Shown in pieces: positions 41,842 through 49,312 of a stretch of DNA of 64,000 nt. The number at the start of each line of letters is the position of its first letter. Within the stretch, counting starts at the first letter, position 1. Position numbers and translations under genes: made by a program. The stretch spans positions 1 to 64,000 of the forward strand of contig NZ_JAMGBG010000103.1 of NCBI RefSeq assembly GCF_023516595.1, in the 5' to 3' direction. The notes under the pieces were generated by a model. That model did not search any database and was not told where the DNA came from. It saw nothing but the letters and a program-made list of their open reading frames with translations. Source of the DNA: Streptomyces neyagawaensis. GTDB lineage: Bacteria; Actinomycetota; Actinomycetes; Streptomycetales; Streptomycetaceae.

Positions 41842-42600
41842 TCAGGACGACGCCGCGGGCACTCTGAGGGCGGCCAGGACCGGGAGGTGGTCCGTGGCCG
41901 CCCTCAGGTCGTCCCGGCTGATGCCGGGCAGGCCGAGCGGCACACCGCAGCCGAGGACCTCGATGCCGGGGGTGGCCAGGACGGCGTCGATGCGCTGGTG
42001 GGGGTCGGCAGGGGTGGAGGTGTACTCGCTGCCCCAGGGCGCGGTGGCCCAGCAGTCCTGGAGCGTGCCGGCCAGCCTCCGGAACGTGCGGCCGTCGGGG
42101 CGTTCGTTGAGGTCGCCGCCCGCCACCGCGTGCTCCACGCCCAGGGCGGCGAGGCGGTCGAGGAGCATGCCGCCCTGCTCGTACCGTTCGTCCTTCTGCA
42201 GGGAGAGGTGGCAGGACAGGACGCCGAGGCGGGCGCCGCCGAAGCGGACCACGGCCGTGGCGAAGCCGCGCCGGTGCAGGCCGGGGGTGAGCGGCAGCAG
42301 GACGTCCTCCGTGTGCTCGACGGTGGCGCGCAGGCCGCACAGCAGGGCGGGCCCGGAGGCGGTGGCGCCGCCGGAGAGGGTGACGAGGTCCGAGGCCGCG
42401 GCCAGCCGCGCGAGTTTCTTGCGCCAGCGGAAGAAGCGCGGGGCTTCCTGGATGAGGACCAGGTCGGGGGCGCAGCCCTTGATCACCCGGGCGAGGGCGT
42501 CGGTGTCGTCCCGCATGGAGCGGATGTTGTAGCTGAGGACACGGATGGTCGCCGAACCGTCGGGGTTCGTGCGGGAGTTGGGCAGCGGGTTCGTCGCCAT
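41842..42600 (-). CDS. Endonuclease/exonuclease/phosphatase family protein
   Basis: A 252-residue EEP-fold metal-dependent phosphoesterase. RVLSYNIRSM opens the fold, LVLIQEAPRFF carries the catalytic Glu, HAVAGGDLNERPDG the Asp-Asn pair, and RIDAVLATPG plus TDHLPVLAAL the C-terminal Asp-His. Substrate, nucleic acid or phospholipid, cannot be told. ATG 42600 is seven nt after TATCTT on the minus strand, so the mRNA may be leaderless; upstream in-frame starts would run through an intergenic repeat. Confidence 0.88.
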   Translation of the reverse strand: MATNPLPNSRTNPDGSATIRVLSYNIRSMRDDTDALARVIKGCAPDLVLIQEAPRFFRWRKKLARLAAASDLVTLSGGATASGPALLCGLRATVEHTEDVLLPLTPGLHRRGFATAVVRFGGARLGVLSCHLSLQKDERYEQGGMLLDRLAALGVEHAVAGGDLNERPDGRTFRRLAGTLQDCWATAPWGSEYTSTPADPHQRIDAVLATPGIEVLGCGVPLGLPGISRDDLRAATDHLPVLAALRVPAASS

Positions 42601-42640
42601 GAGGATCAAGATACGCCCCGAGCCCGGGGGTATTTGTCCG

Positions 42641-42721
42641 TTTGCGGCCGGGGGCGGTTCGTGGCTCGGCACGCGCGTGCGGCGGAGCCGAACATGGATA
42701 CGGCCCCGCGCCCCTTTCCGG
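42641..42721. repeat. Dispersed intergenic element, copy 2 (inverted)
   Basis: Read on the minus strand it shares AAGGGGCGCGGGG, CGGCTCCGCCGC and GAGCCACGAACC with the element at 32115-32211. It lies between glkA and the EEP gene. Confidence 0.65.
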
Positions 42722-42747
42722 GACACGGGGCCGCGGCCGACCGGGTG

Positions 42748-43701
42748 TCACATGATCGGGTCGGGCTCTCTCGCCAGGTCGGCCGCGCCCACCAGGCCGG
42801 CCTCGTTGCCCAGCCGGGCGGCGATCACCTGGGCGACCGGGCGCCAGTTGCCGCCGACGAGCCACCGCTTGTACGACTTGCGGATGGGGTCGAGGACCAG
42901 CTCGCCCTCGTCGGACAGGCCACCGCCCACGATGAACGCCGACGGGTCGAAGAGGGAGGCGAGGTCGGCGAGACCGGCGCCGGCCCAGCGGGCCAGCTCG
43001 CGGTAGGAGTCGACGGCGACGGGGTCACCCTGGCGGGCGGCCATGGAGATGTGCTTGCCCTCGATGCCGTCGGGCGTGCCGTCACCGAGGCCGAGGAGGA
43101 TCTCGGCGTTCTCGGGGGTCGCGTTGGCGCGCTGCTTGGCGTACCGCACCAGCGCGCGCCCCGACGCGTACTGCTCCCAACAGCCCTGGCTGCCGCAGCC
43201 GCACAGCAGGCCGTCGGGCACCATCCGGATGTGGCCGAACTCGGCGGCCACCCCGAAGTGTCCGCGGCGCAGCTTGTTGCCGATGATGATGCCGCCGCCG
43301 AGGCCCGTGCCGAGGGTGATGCAGATGACGTTCCGGTGGCCCTTGCCCGCGCCGAACCTGTACTCGCCCCACGCGGCCGCGTTGGCGTCGTTCTCGACGA
43401 CGACGGGCAGGCCCACGCGGGCCTCGACCTTCTCCTTCAACGGCTCGTTGCGCCAGTCGATGTTCGGGGCGAAGTAGACCGTGGAGCGCTGGCGGTCGAC
43501 GTAACCGGCAGCGCCGATGCCGACGCCGACGATCTCGTGGCCGGCTCGCGCGCCCTCGACGGCGGCGGCGATGGCGTCCACGATCCCCTCGGGCGTACCC
43601 GGGGTCGGCACCTTGTGGGTCGAGAGGATGTTGCCTTCCTCGTCGACCACACCGGCCGCGATCTTGGTACCGCCGATGTCGACGCCGATGGTGAGTCCCA
43701 T
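42748..43701 (-). CDS. glkA: Glucokinase, ROK family
   Basis: A 317-residue ROK kinase phosphorylating glucose with ATP and, in Streptomyces, central to carbon catabolite repression. Phosphate-1 loop GVDIGGTKIAAGVV, VVVENDANAAAWGE with the catalytic Asp, CITLGTGLGGGIIIGN, EFGHIRM and the zinc motif CGCGSQGCWEQYASG. Length and motifs match the known Streptomyces GlkA. A 164-bp palindromic element starts about 93 bp upstream of its ATG and may separate or carry its promoter. Confidence 0.96.
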   Translation of the reverse strand: MGLTIGVDIGGTKIAAGVVDEEGNILSTHKVPTPGTPEGIVDAIAAAVEGARAGHEIVGVGIGAAGYVDRQRSTVYFAPNIDWRNEPLKEKVEARVGLPVVVENDANAAAWGEYRFGAGKGHRNVICITLGTGLGGGIIIGNKLRRGHFGVAAEFGHIRMVPDGLLCGCGSQGCWEQYASGRALVRYAKQRANATPENAEILLGLGDGTPDGIEGKHISMAARQGDPVAVDSYRELARWAGAGLADLASLFDPSAFIVGGGLSDEGELVLDPIRKSYKRWLVGGNWRPVAQVIAARLGNEAGLVGAADLAREPDPIM

Positions 43702-43794
43702 GAATCCCTCAGTTTCGGTCGAGCCCCGCTACGGCCAACCGTACCCGAGGGCCCAGCACCGGAGCTCCCGTCGTCCGCCCGGCGGACGCCCCTG

Positions 43795-43958
43795 AGAGCC
43801 TGTGAACAAACCCGCGCCCGGGCCCGAGGTGACTGGCGCCTCCGCCTCCGGCGTTGCCGTCAGTCGCGATGGCTCCGCCATCACTCCCTCCTCCGCCTTG
43901 GATTCAAAGGCGCAAGGCACCTCGGGCTGATCCGGACGGGGGTTCGTTCACAGGCTCT
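43795..43958. mobile_element. MITE-like 164-bp near-palindrome
   Basis: Terminal arms of 19 nt (43795-43813, 43940-43958) match with one mismatch, and symmetry continues inward with perfect CCCGAGGTG/CACCTCGGG arms (43823-43831, 43918-43926) and a central GATGG-CTCCG-CCATC hairpin. It encodes nothing and has the size of a miniature inverted-repeat element or a long RNA hairpin. No clear target-site duplication is visible. It could also terminate the gene at 43962. Confidence 0.55.
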
Positions 43959-43961
43959 GCA

Positions 43962-44468
43962 TCAGTCCAGGTCGATGCGTTCGCCGGGGCCCTGCCCGTC
44001 GTCCTCGTCACGGCGTTCCCGGTGGGCGGGGTCGCGGGTGGTCCACCGGCGTTCCTGGGCCTCGACGGCGGAGCGGTACGCGGCGAGGAGTTCGTTGCCC
44101 GCGGCGGCGAGGTGGTCGAAGACGTCCGGGTTGCGTTCGATGACGGGTTCGACGGCGGCCTTGGCCTGCTGGACGACCTGGTTGACCATCTGCTGGGCCG
44201 CTCCGCCCGCCACCGCGCCGAGCAGCGGCGACTGGAGGCCGGACAGCTTGTCGGCGACGGTGTCGACCAGCTTGCGCAGTTCCTCGGCGGCCGAGCCCGG
44301 CGGCGGCCCGTGCTGCGCCCGGCGGCGGGCCTTCTCCGCGGCGAGGTCCTCCTCGCACGCGGTGGCCCAGGCGTCGGCGTCCGTGGCCCGTACCTCGTAC
44401 TCGTCCGCGGCGGCCCGGCCGGCCGCGTCCTGACGAGCGGCATCGGACGAGGGGCGCTCTTCGCTCAT
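43962..44468 (-). CDS. DUF5304 family protein
   Basis: A 168-residue, soluble, charged protein matching the actinobacterial DUF5304 type: an N-terminal DEYEVRATDADAWATACEED stretch, a helical middle (LRKLVDTVADKLSGLQSPLL, QQMVNQVVQQAKAAVEPVIE) and an Asp/Glu/Arg-rich C-terminus. No signal peptide or membrane helix. It follows the ArsA-like ATPase gene by 57 nt on the same strand, so they may be cotranscribed. Function unknown. Confidence 0.82.
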   Translation of the reverse strand: MSEERPSSDAARQDAAGRAAADEYEVRATDADAWATACEEDLAAEKARRRAQHGPPPGSAAEELRKLVDTVADKLSGLQSPLLGAVAGGAAQQMVNQVVQQAKAAVEPVIERNPDVFDHLAAAGNELLAAYRSAVEAQERRWTTRDPAHRERRDEDDGQGPGERIDLD

Positions 44469-44525
44469 GGCGGACTCCTGCCTACGTTTCGTACCTTCGA
44501 CGTTACCCGAACGGGGGTATGCGGT

Positions 44526-45695
44526 TCACCGGGTGCGGGGCCAGAACCGGGGGTCCGGGGCGAAGCGGATCCTCAGCTCGCCGTCCCGCAGGGCCGCCCC
44601 GTCGACCGTGCAGCGGCGCAGGGCCGAGGGCAGCGGCACGATGCGCCGGAACTGCCCGGCGGTGACGACCAGCTCGTCGCCGCGCCGCACGAGGTCCAGT
44701 TCGTCGCGTATGGCGCCGGGCAGCGGGAGGTGCCAGACGAGCACGCCGTCGTCGGCGAGCCGGTCGGTGACGGGCCACTCGACCCGGGCAGGCCTGTCAC
44801 CCGCAGGGGGTACGTCGAGAGCGGTGAGGTCGTCGGTGCCGCGCGGGTCACGGCCGAGGTGGGCGACCTCCCGCACGGGGTGGGTGGCGCGCCACTCCGA
44901 CAGCGTCTTGTCCTGCTGGGCGACGAGACCCGCGAGCCAGGTGTCGGAGGTCTCCTCGGGCAGCACCCGGTTGGCGACCAGCGCGTCCACGGGGAGGCCG
45001 CGCAGGGCGAGGCCGACGCCCGCGGTCCGGATGTGGTCGGCGCCGGCGGGGCCGGGCTCGGCGACCAGCCGTACGGTCGTGCCCGGGTCGTCGACGACCG
45101 CGGCGACGGCGGCCAGCTCGACGTCCCAGCGGCCGGCCGTCTCGTACAGCCACTCCGCGGGCATCGGCACGCCGGCCAGCCGGCCGAGCACGGGGCGCAG
45201 GGCGCGGGCCGCCTGGCGTTCGGCGGGCAGCAAACGCCGCAGATAGCGGCGGAGTTCCTCGGGGAGGCCGAGCAGGGCGAGCGCCTGCGGGAGGGGCGGC
45301 AGATCGACGACGAGGAGGTCGTACACCTCGGACAGCGCGGCGTCGCGGAGCGCGCGCAGGAGGGCCAGCTCCTCGGCGCCGGGCAGCGGGGTGAGTTCCT
45401 CGGCGTCCAGCCGGCCGGCGCCCAGCAGATCCAGGACGGAGGCGGCGCGCTCCTGGAACGCGACGAGGTCCGCGCGGAAGCCGGCGGCGGCGTCGGGCCG
45501 CCACGCCGTGAGGCCGGGGCCGACCGGTACGGGCTCGGCGCCGGTCGGGGTGCCCAGCACCGCCCCGAGACTGTCGGTCCGGTCGGCGCTCAGCACGAGC
45601 GTGCGGCAGCCCTCCCGAGCCGCCGCCACCGCCGTGGCCGCGGCAACCGTCGTACGGCCACTGCCGCCTTGCCCGGTGATCAGGATGGTGCGCAT
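44526..45695 (-). CDS. ArsA/GET3-like P-loop ATPase
   Basis: A 389-residue ATPase of the ArsA/MinD-related class. P-loop GQGGSGRTT has Arg where the classical deviant Walker A has Lys; the switch region is TLVLSADRTDSLGAVLG, and VYDLLVVDLPP is the Walker B. The C-terminal domain (VLVWHLPLPGAIRDELDLVR) is the typical actinobacterial extension. No arsenical genes are near, so it is not an arsenite pump subunit; the mycobacterial relative Rv2184c belongs to the same conserved cluster. Start ATG 45695. Confidence 0.87.
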   Translation of the reverse strand: MRTILITGQGGSGRTTVAAATAVAAAREGCRTLVLSADRTDSLGAVLGTPTGAEPVPVGPGLTAWRPDAAAGFRADLVAFQERAASVLDLLGAGRLDAEELTPLPGAEELALLRALRDAALSEVYDLLVVDLPPLPQALALLGLPEELRRYLRRLLPAERQAARALRPVLGRLAGVPMPAEWLYETAGRWDVELAAVAAVVDDPGTTVRLVAEPGPAGADHIRTAGVGLALRGLPVDALVANRVLPEETSDTWLAGLVAQQDKTLSEWRATHPVREVAHLGRDPRGTDDLTALDVPPAGDRPARVEWPVTDRLADDGVLVWHLPLPGAIRDELDLVRRGDELVVTAGQFRRIVPLPSALRRCTVDGAALRDGELRIRFAPDPRFWPRTR

Positions 45696-45786
45696 GGGGC
45701 TGAACGGTAACCCACTGAACGGGGCCAGGGATTCAGCTCACGACGCGAACGCGGCGGAGGACGGCGCCGAGGAACCGCCGGGTACT

Positions 45787-45863
45787 CAAGGGGCGCGGGG
45801 AACCGCGCGCCCGACCACAGCGGACCCGCAGCCGCGAACACACGCGCACCCCCGCCCCCTTGG
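45787..45863. repeat. Dispersed intergenic element, copy 3 (diverged)
   Basis: AAGGGGCGCGGGG at the left and a reverse-complement-like run of C and G at the right (CCCCCGCCCCCTT) frame a segment with GACCACAGCGG and CGCAGCCGCG. It resembles the elements at 32115 and 42641 but more loosely. It lies between the ArsA-like and SRPBCC genes. Confidence 0.5.
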
Positions 45864-45869
45864 GCGGAC

Positions 45870-46310
45870 CTACGCGCCCGATTCCACCCGCTTCTTCAGC
45901 CCCGCCAGCGCCCGATCGATGATCACCTTCTCCGCCTTGCGCTTGATCATCCCGAGCATCGGGATCTTCACGTCCACGGTCAGCTGGTACGTCACCTCAG
46001 TCGCCGAGTCACTCACCGGCTTGAGGATGTACGACCCGTCCAGCGACCGCAGCATCTGCGACTTGACCAGCGTCCAGGACACCTCGTTCGCCCCGGTCCA
46101 GGTGTACGCCAGCGTCTGGTCGTCCTTGATCGCCCCGGCGTCCATGACGAGCCGTACCTGCTCGGCGCGCCCCTCGTCGTCGGTCTTCAGGACCTCCGCC
46201 TCCTTCACCTCACCCGTCCAGTCGGGGTAGCGGGCGAAGTCGGCGATCACTCCCATGACGTCGGCCGCCGCAGCCTCGATCGTGATGCTCGAACTGGTGA
46301 ATTCCGCCAT
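45870..46310 (-). CDS. SRPBCC (START-like) family protein
   Basis: A 146-residue helix-grip protein (AEFTSSSITIEAAAADVMGV, FARYPDWTGEVKEAEVL, LVKSQMLRSLDGSYILKPVS) of the polyketide cyclase/Coq10-like group, with a lipid-binding cavity in known members. GGAGGAG precedes ATG 46310. In mycobacteria Rv2185c is the counterpart next to the ArsA-like gene. It is probably cytosolic; no enzymatic motif is visible. Confidence 0.9.
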   Translation of the reverse strand: MAEFTSSSITIEAAAADVMGVIADFARYPDWTGEVKEAEVLKTDDEGRAEQVRLVMDAGAIKDDQTLAYTWTGANEVSWTLVKSQMLRSLDGSYILKPVSDSATEVTYQLTVDVKIPMLGMIKRKAEKVIIDRALAGLKKRVESGA

Positions 46311-46393
46311 CGCCGTGGCTCCTCCAGAGACGGTCCGGTGAGGGAGGTGGGTGCGCACGTATGTGCAGCGTGAAGGCTACCGCGCGTACGGAC

Positions 46394-47191
46394 TCACCAC
46401 TCCAACGCCCACGGCTTACCGCTCCCGGCGAAGTGCCCCACGTTCACGCACTCGGTCGCCCCGATCCGCATCCGCCGCGCCAGCGGCTGGTGGACGTGCC
46501 CGAACAGCGAGTACCGCGGCCGGGTCCGGCGGATCGCCTCCAGCAGCGCGTGGCTCCCGCGCTCGAACCGGCGCGCGACCGTGTCGTACACCAGCTCGGG
46601 CACCTCCGGCGGGATGTGGGTGCACAGCACGTCCACCTCCCCCACCGCCTCGATCTTCGCCGCGTACTCCTCGTCGCTGATCTCGTACGGCGTGCGCATG
46701 GGGGTGCGCAGTCCGCCGCCCACGAACCCGAAGACCCAGCCCCCGATCTCGACGCGCTCCCCGTCCAGCACGGTCGTCCCCTGCCCCGCGTACTCGGACC
46801 ACAGCGCCGGCATGTCGACATTGCCGTAGGTGGCGTACGTCGGCTCCGGGAACGCCGCGAACAGCTCGGCGTACTGCTTGCGCACGGCCTTCTCGATCAC
46901 GGCGGAGCGGTCCTGGCCGATGCCGGCCCAGAGCCGGGTGCCGAGGTCGCGGGCCTCCTCGAAGCGCCGGGCGGTGCGCAGCTCGACGAGCCGGGTGGCG
47001 TTCTCGGCGCCGAACAGATCGGGGAAGATCCCGCGCGAGTGGTCCGCGTAGTCGAGGAAGAGGACCAGGTCACCGAGGCACACCAGGGCGTCGGCACCCT
47101 CGCCGGCTCTGGCCAGGTCGCGCGCGTTGCCGTGCACGTCACTGACCACATGAATACGCGTCCTGCGGTTACCGCCTCGTGTGGGTGCCAT
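46394..47191 (-). CDS. Metallophosphoesterase
   Basis: A 265-residue calcineurin-like phosphoesterase with the dimetal motifs in order: HVVSDVHGN, LVCLGDLVLFLD, TYGNVDMP, CTHIPPEVPE and SLFGHVHQP. The substrate is unknown. ATG 47191 is supported by TACGCT a few nt upstream (leaderless), while the longer open frame to 47347 crosses the palindromic operator at 47248. Divergent from the acyl-CoA ligase. Confidence 0.88.
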   Translation of the reverse strand: MAPTRGGNRRTRIHVVSDVHGNARDLARAGEGADALVCLGDLVLFLDYADHSRGIFPDLFGAENATRLVELRTARRFEEARDLGTRLWAGIGQDRSAVIEKAVRKQYAELFAAFPEPTYATYGNVDMPALWSEYAGQGTTVLDGERVEIGGWVFGFVGGGLRTPMRTPYEISDEEYAAKIEAVGEVDVLCTHIPPEVPELVYDTVARRFERGSHALLEAIRRTRPRYSLFGHVHQPLARRMRIGATECVNVGHFAGSGKPWALEW

Positions 47192-47247
47192 GACGATCAA
47201 GCGTAGGCGGGTGCGGCATAGGTGAACAGAGTCGACCGAACCTGCGG

Positions 47248-47265
47248 TTACTGGCCAGTCAGTAA
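47248..47265. promoter_or_regulatory. Palindromic operator upstream of the acyl-CoA ligase
   Basis: TTACTGGCCAGTCAGTAA: outer arms TTACTG/CAGTAA are perfect with a 6-nt centre, and ACTGGCCAGT (47250-47259) is itself a perfect palindrome. Its ACTGxCCAGT core is close to the TetR-type site at 10397. It sits in the 306-nt gap (47192-47497), which otherwise holds the two divergent promoter regions and no gene. Confidence 0.55.
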
Positions 47266-47497
47266 GTGGGGGGATTATTGTTCCCGGAGAACCCCATACG
47301 TGTGACGCGGAAAACATCTCCCGCACCCCCCCTCGCGGAGAAGCCATACCGGCGGGTAACGTCCGGGCAGTCCAGTCGTGCTCAGGTTTTCAACCAGTGA
47401 GGAACAAGTGGGACCTGGGCGCTAGCCCCAGCCTTGGACCGCACCGTCGCATCACACACAGAGTCGTGGCGCCGGCGCCCTATGAGGAGCAGCAGTC

Positions 47498-49294
47498 TTG
47501 CGCGAGTTCAGCCTTCCGGCTTTGTACGAGGTCCCCGCGGACGGAAATCTGACCGACATCGTCCGGAGAAACGCCGCGCAGCATCCCGATGTCGCCGTCA
47601 TCGCCCGCAAGGTGGACGGTGTCTGGCAGGACGTCGACGCGGTCCAGTTCCTCGCCGAGGTGCGGGCGGCCGCGAAGGGGCTCATCGCCGCCGGCGTCCA
47701 GCCGGGCGACCGGGTCGGGCTGATGTCCCGTACGCGGTACGAGTGGACCCTGCTGGACTTCGCGATCTGGTCGGCGGGCGCGGTCACCGTGCCGGTGTAC
47801 GAGACCAGTTCGCCGGAGCAGGTGGAGTGGATCCTCTCCGACTCGGGCGCCACCGCCATGATCGTGGAGCTGGACACGCACACGGCCGCCGTCGAGTCGG
47901 TGCGCGAGCGGCTGCCCGCGCTCAAGCATGTGTGGCAGATCGAGGGCGGCGGTGTGGAGGAGCTGGGGCGCCTCGGCCAGGACGTCACCGACCAGGCCGT
48001 CGAGGAGCGCAGCTCGCTGGCGAAGGCCGACGACGCGGCGACCATCGTCTACACGTCCGGCACGACGGGCCGCCCGAAGGGGTGTGTCCTCACCCACCGC
48101 AGCTTCTTCGCCGAGTGCGGCAACGTGGTGGAGCGGCTGCGGCCACTGTTCCGCACGGGCGAGTGCAGTGTGCTGCTCTTCCTTCCGCTGGCGCATGTCT
48201 TCGGCCGGCTGGTGCAGGTCGCGCCGATGATGGCGCCGATCAAGCTGGGCACCGTGCCGGACATCAAGAACCTCACGGACGAGCTGGCCTCCTTCCGGCC
48301 GACGCTGATCCTCGGTGTGCCCCGGGTGTTCGAGAAGGTCTACAACTCCGCCCGGGCCAAGGCGCAGGCCGACGGCAAGGGCAAGATCTTCGACAAGGCG
48401 GCGGACACGGCGATCGCGTACAGCAGGGCGCTGGACACCCCGTCGGGCCCGGCCCTCGGGCTGAAGATCAAGCACAAGGTGTTCGACAAGCTCGTCTACA
48501 GCAAGCTGCGGGCGGTGCTCGGCGGCAAGGGCGAGTACGCGATCTCCGGCGGCGCCCCGCTGGGCGAGCGGCTCGGCCACTTCTTCCGCGGCATCGGCTT
48601 CACGGTCCTGGAGGGCTACGGCCTCACCGAGTCCTGTGCGGCGACGGCGTTCAACCCGTGGGACCGGCAGAAGATCGGTACGGTCGGGCAGCCGCTGCCG
48701 GGTTCCGTGGTGCGCATCGCGGACGACGGCGAGGTGCTCCTGCACGGCGACCACCTGTTCAAGGAGTACTGGAACAACCCGGGCGCCACCGCGGAGGCGC
48801 TGGCCGACGGCTGGTTCCACACCGGTGACATCGGCACCCTCGACGAGGACGGCTACCTCAGCATCACGGGCCGCAAGAAGGAGATCATCGTCACCGCGGG
48901 CGGCAAGAACGTCGCCCCGGCCGTGATCGAGGACCGGATCCGCGCGCACGCGCTGGTCGCGGAGTGCATGGTCGTCGGCGACGGGCGTCCGTTCGTGGGC
49001 GCGCTGGTCACCATCGACGAGGAGTTCCTGGGCCGTTGGGCCGCCGAGCACGGCAAGCCCGCGGGGTCCACCGCGGCGTCACTGAGCGCGGACGCCGATC
49101 TGAACGCGGCCGTCCAGGCCGCGATCGACGACGGCAACGCCGCGGTGTCGAAGGCGGAATCGGTGCGGAAGTTCCGCATTCTCTCCTCCCAGTTCACGGA
49201 GGACTCGGGCCACCTGACGCCGTCCCTGAAGCTCAAGCGGAACGTGGTGGCGAAGGACTTCGCGGACGAGATCGAGGCGATCTACGCGAAGTAG
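47498..49294 (+). CDS. Long-chain fatty acid-CoA ligase (FadD15-like)
   Basis: A 598-residue AMP-forming acyl-CoA synthetase. ATP/AMP-binding P-loop YTSGTTGRPKGC near residue 190, gate LPLAHVFGRLVQ, YGLTESCAATAFNP, WFHTGDIGTLDEDGYLSITG and the catalytic KLKRNVV lysine region at the C-terminus. The TTG start at 47498 has GAGGAG seven nt upstream. The mycobacterial orthologue candidate is FadD15 (Rv2187), in the same conserved neighbourhood. Control through the palindrome 230 nt upstream is likely. Confidence 0.95.
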   Translation: MREFSLPALYEVPADGNLTDIVRRNAAQHPDVAVIARKVDGVWQDVDAVQFLAEVRAAAKGLIAAGVQPGDRVGLMSRTRYEWTLLDFAIWSAGAVTVPVYETSSPEQVEWILSDSGATAMIVELDTHTAAVESVRERLPALKHVWQIEGGGVEELGRLGQDVTDQAVEERSSLAKADDAATIVYTSGTTGRPKGCVLTHRSFFAECGNVVERLRPLFRTGECSVLLFLPLAHVFGRLVQVAPMMAPIKLGTVPDIKNLTDELASFRPTLILGVPRVFEKVYNSARAKAQADGKGKIFDKAADTAIAYSRALDTPSGPALGLKIKHKVFDKLVYSKLRAVLGGKGEYAISGGAPLGERLGHFFRGIGFTVLEGYGLTESCAATAFNPWDRQKIGTVGQPLPGSVVRIADDGEVLLHGDHLFKEYWNNPGATAEALADGWFHTGDIGTLDEDGYLSITGRKKEIIVTAGGKNVAPAVIEDRIRAHALVAECMVVGDGRPFVGALVTIDEEFLGRWAAEHGKPAGSTAASLSADADLNAAVQAAIDDGNAAVSKAESVRKFRILSSQFTEDSGHLTPSLKLKRNVVAKDFADEIEAIYAK

Positions 49295-49312
49295 CACGCC
49301 CCGGCTGTACGG

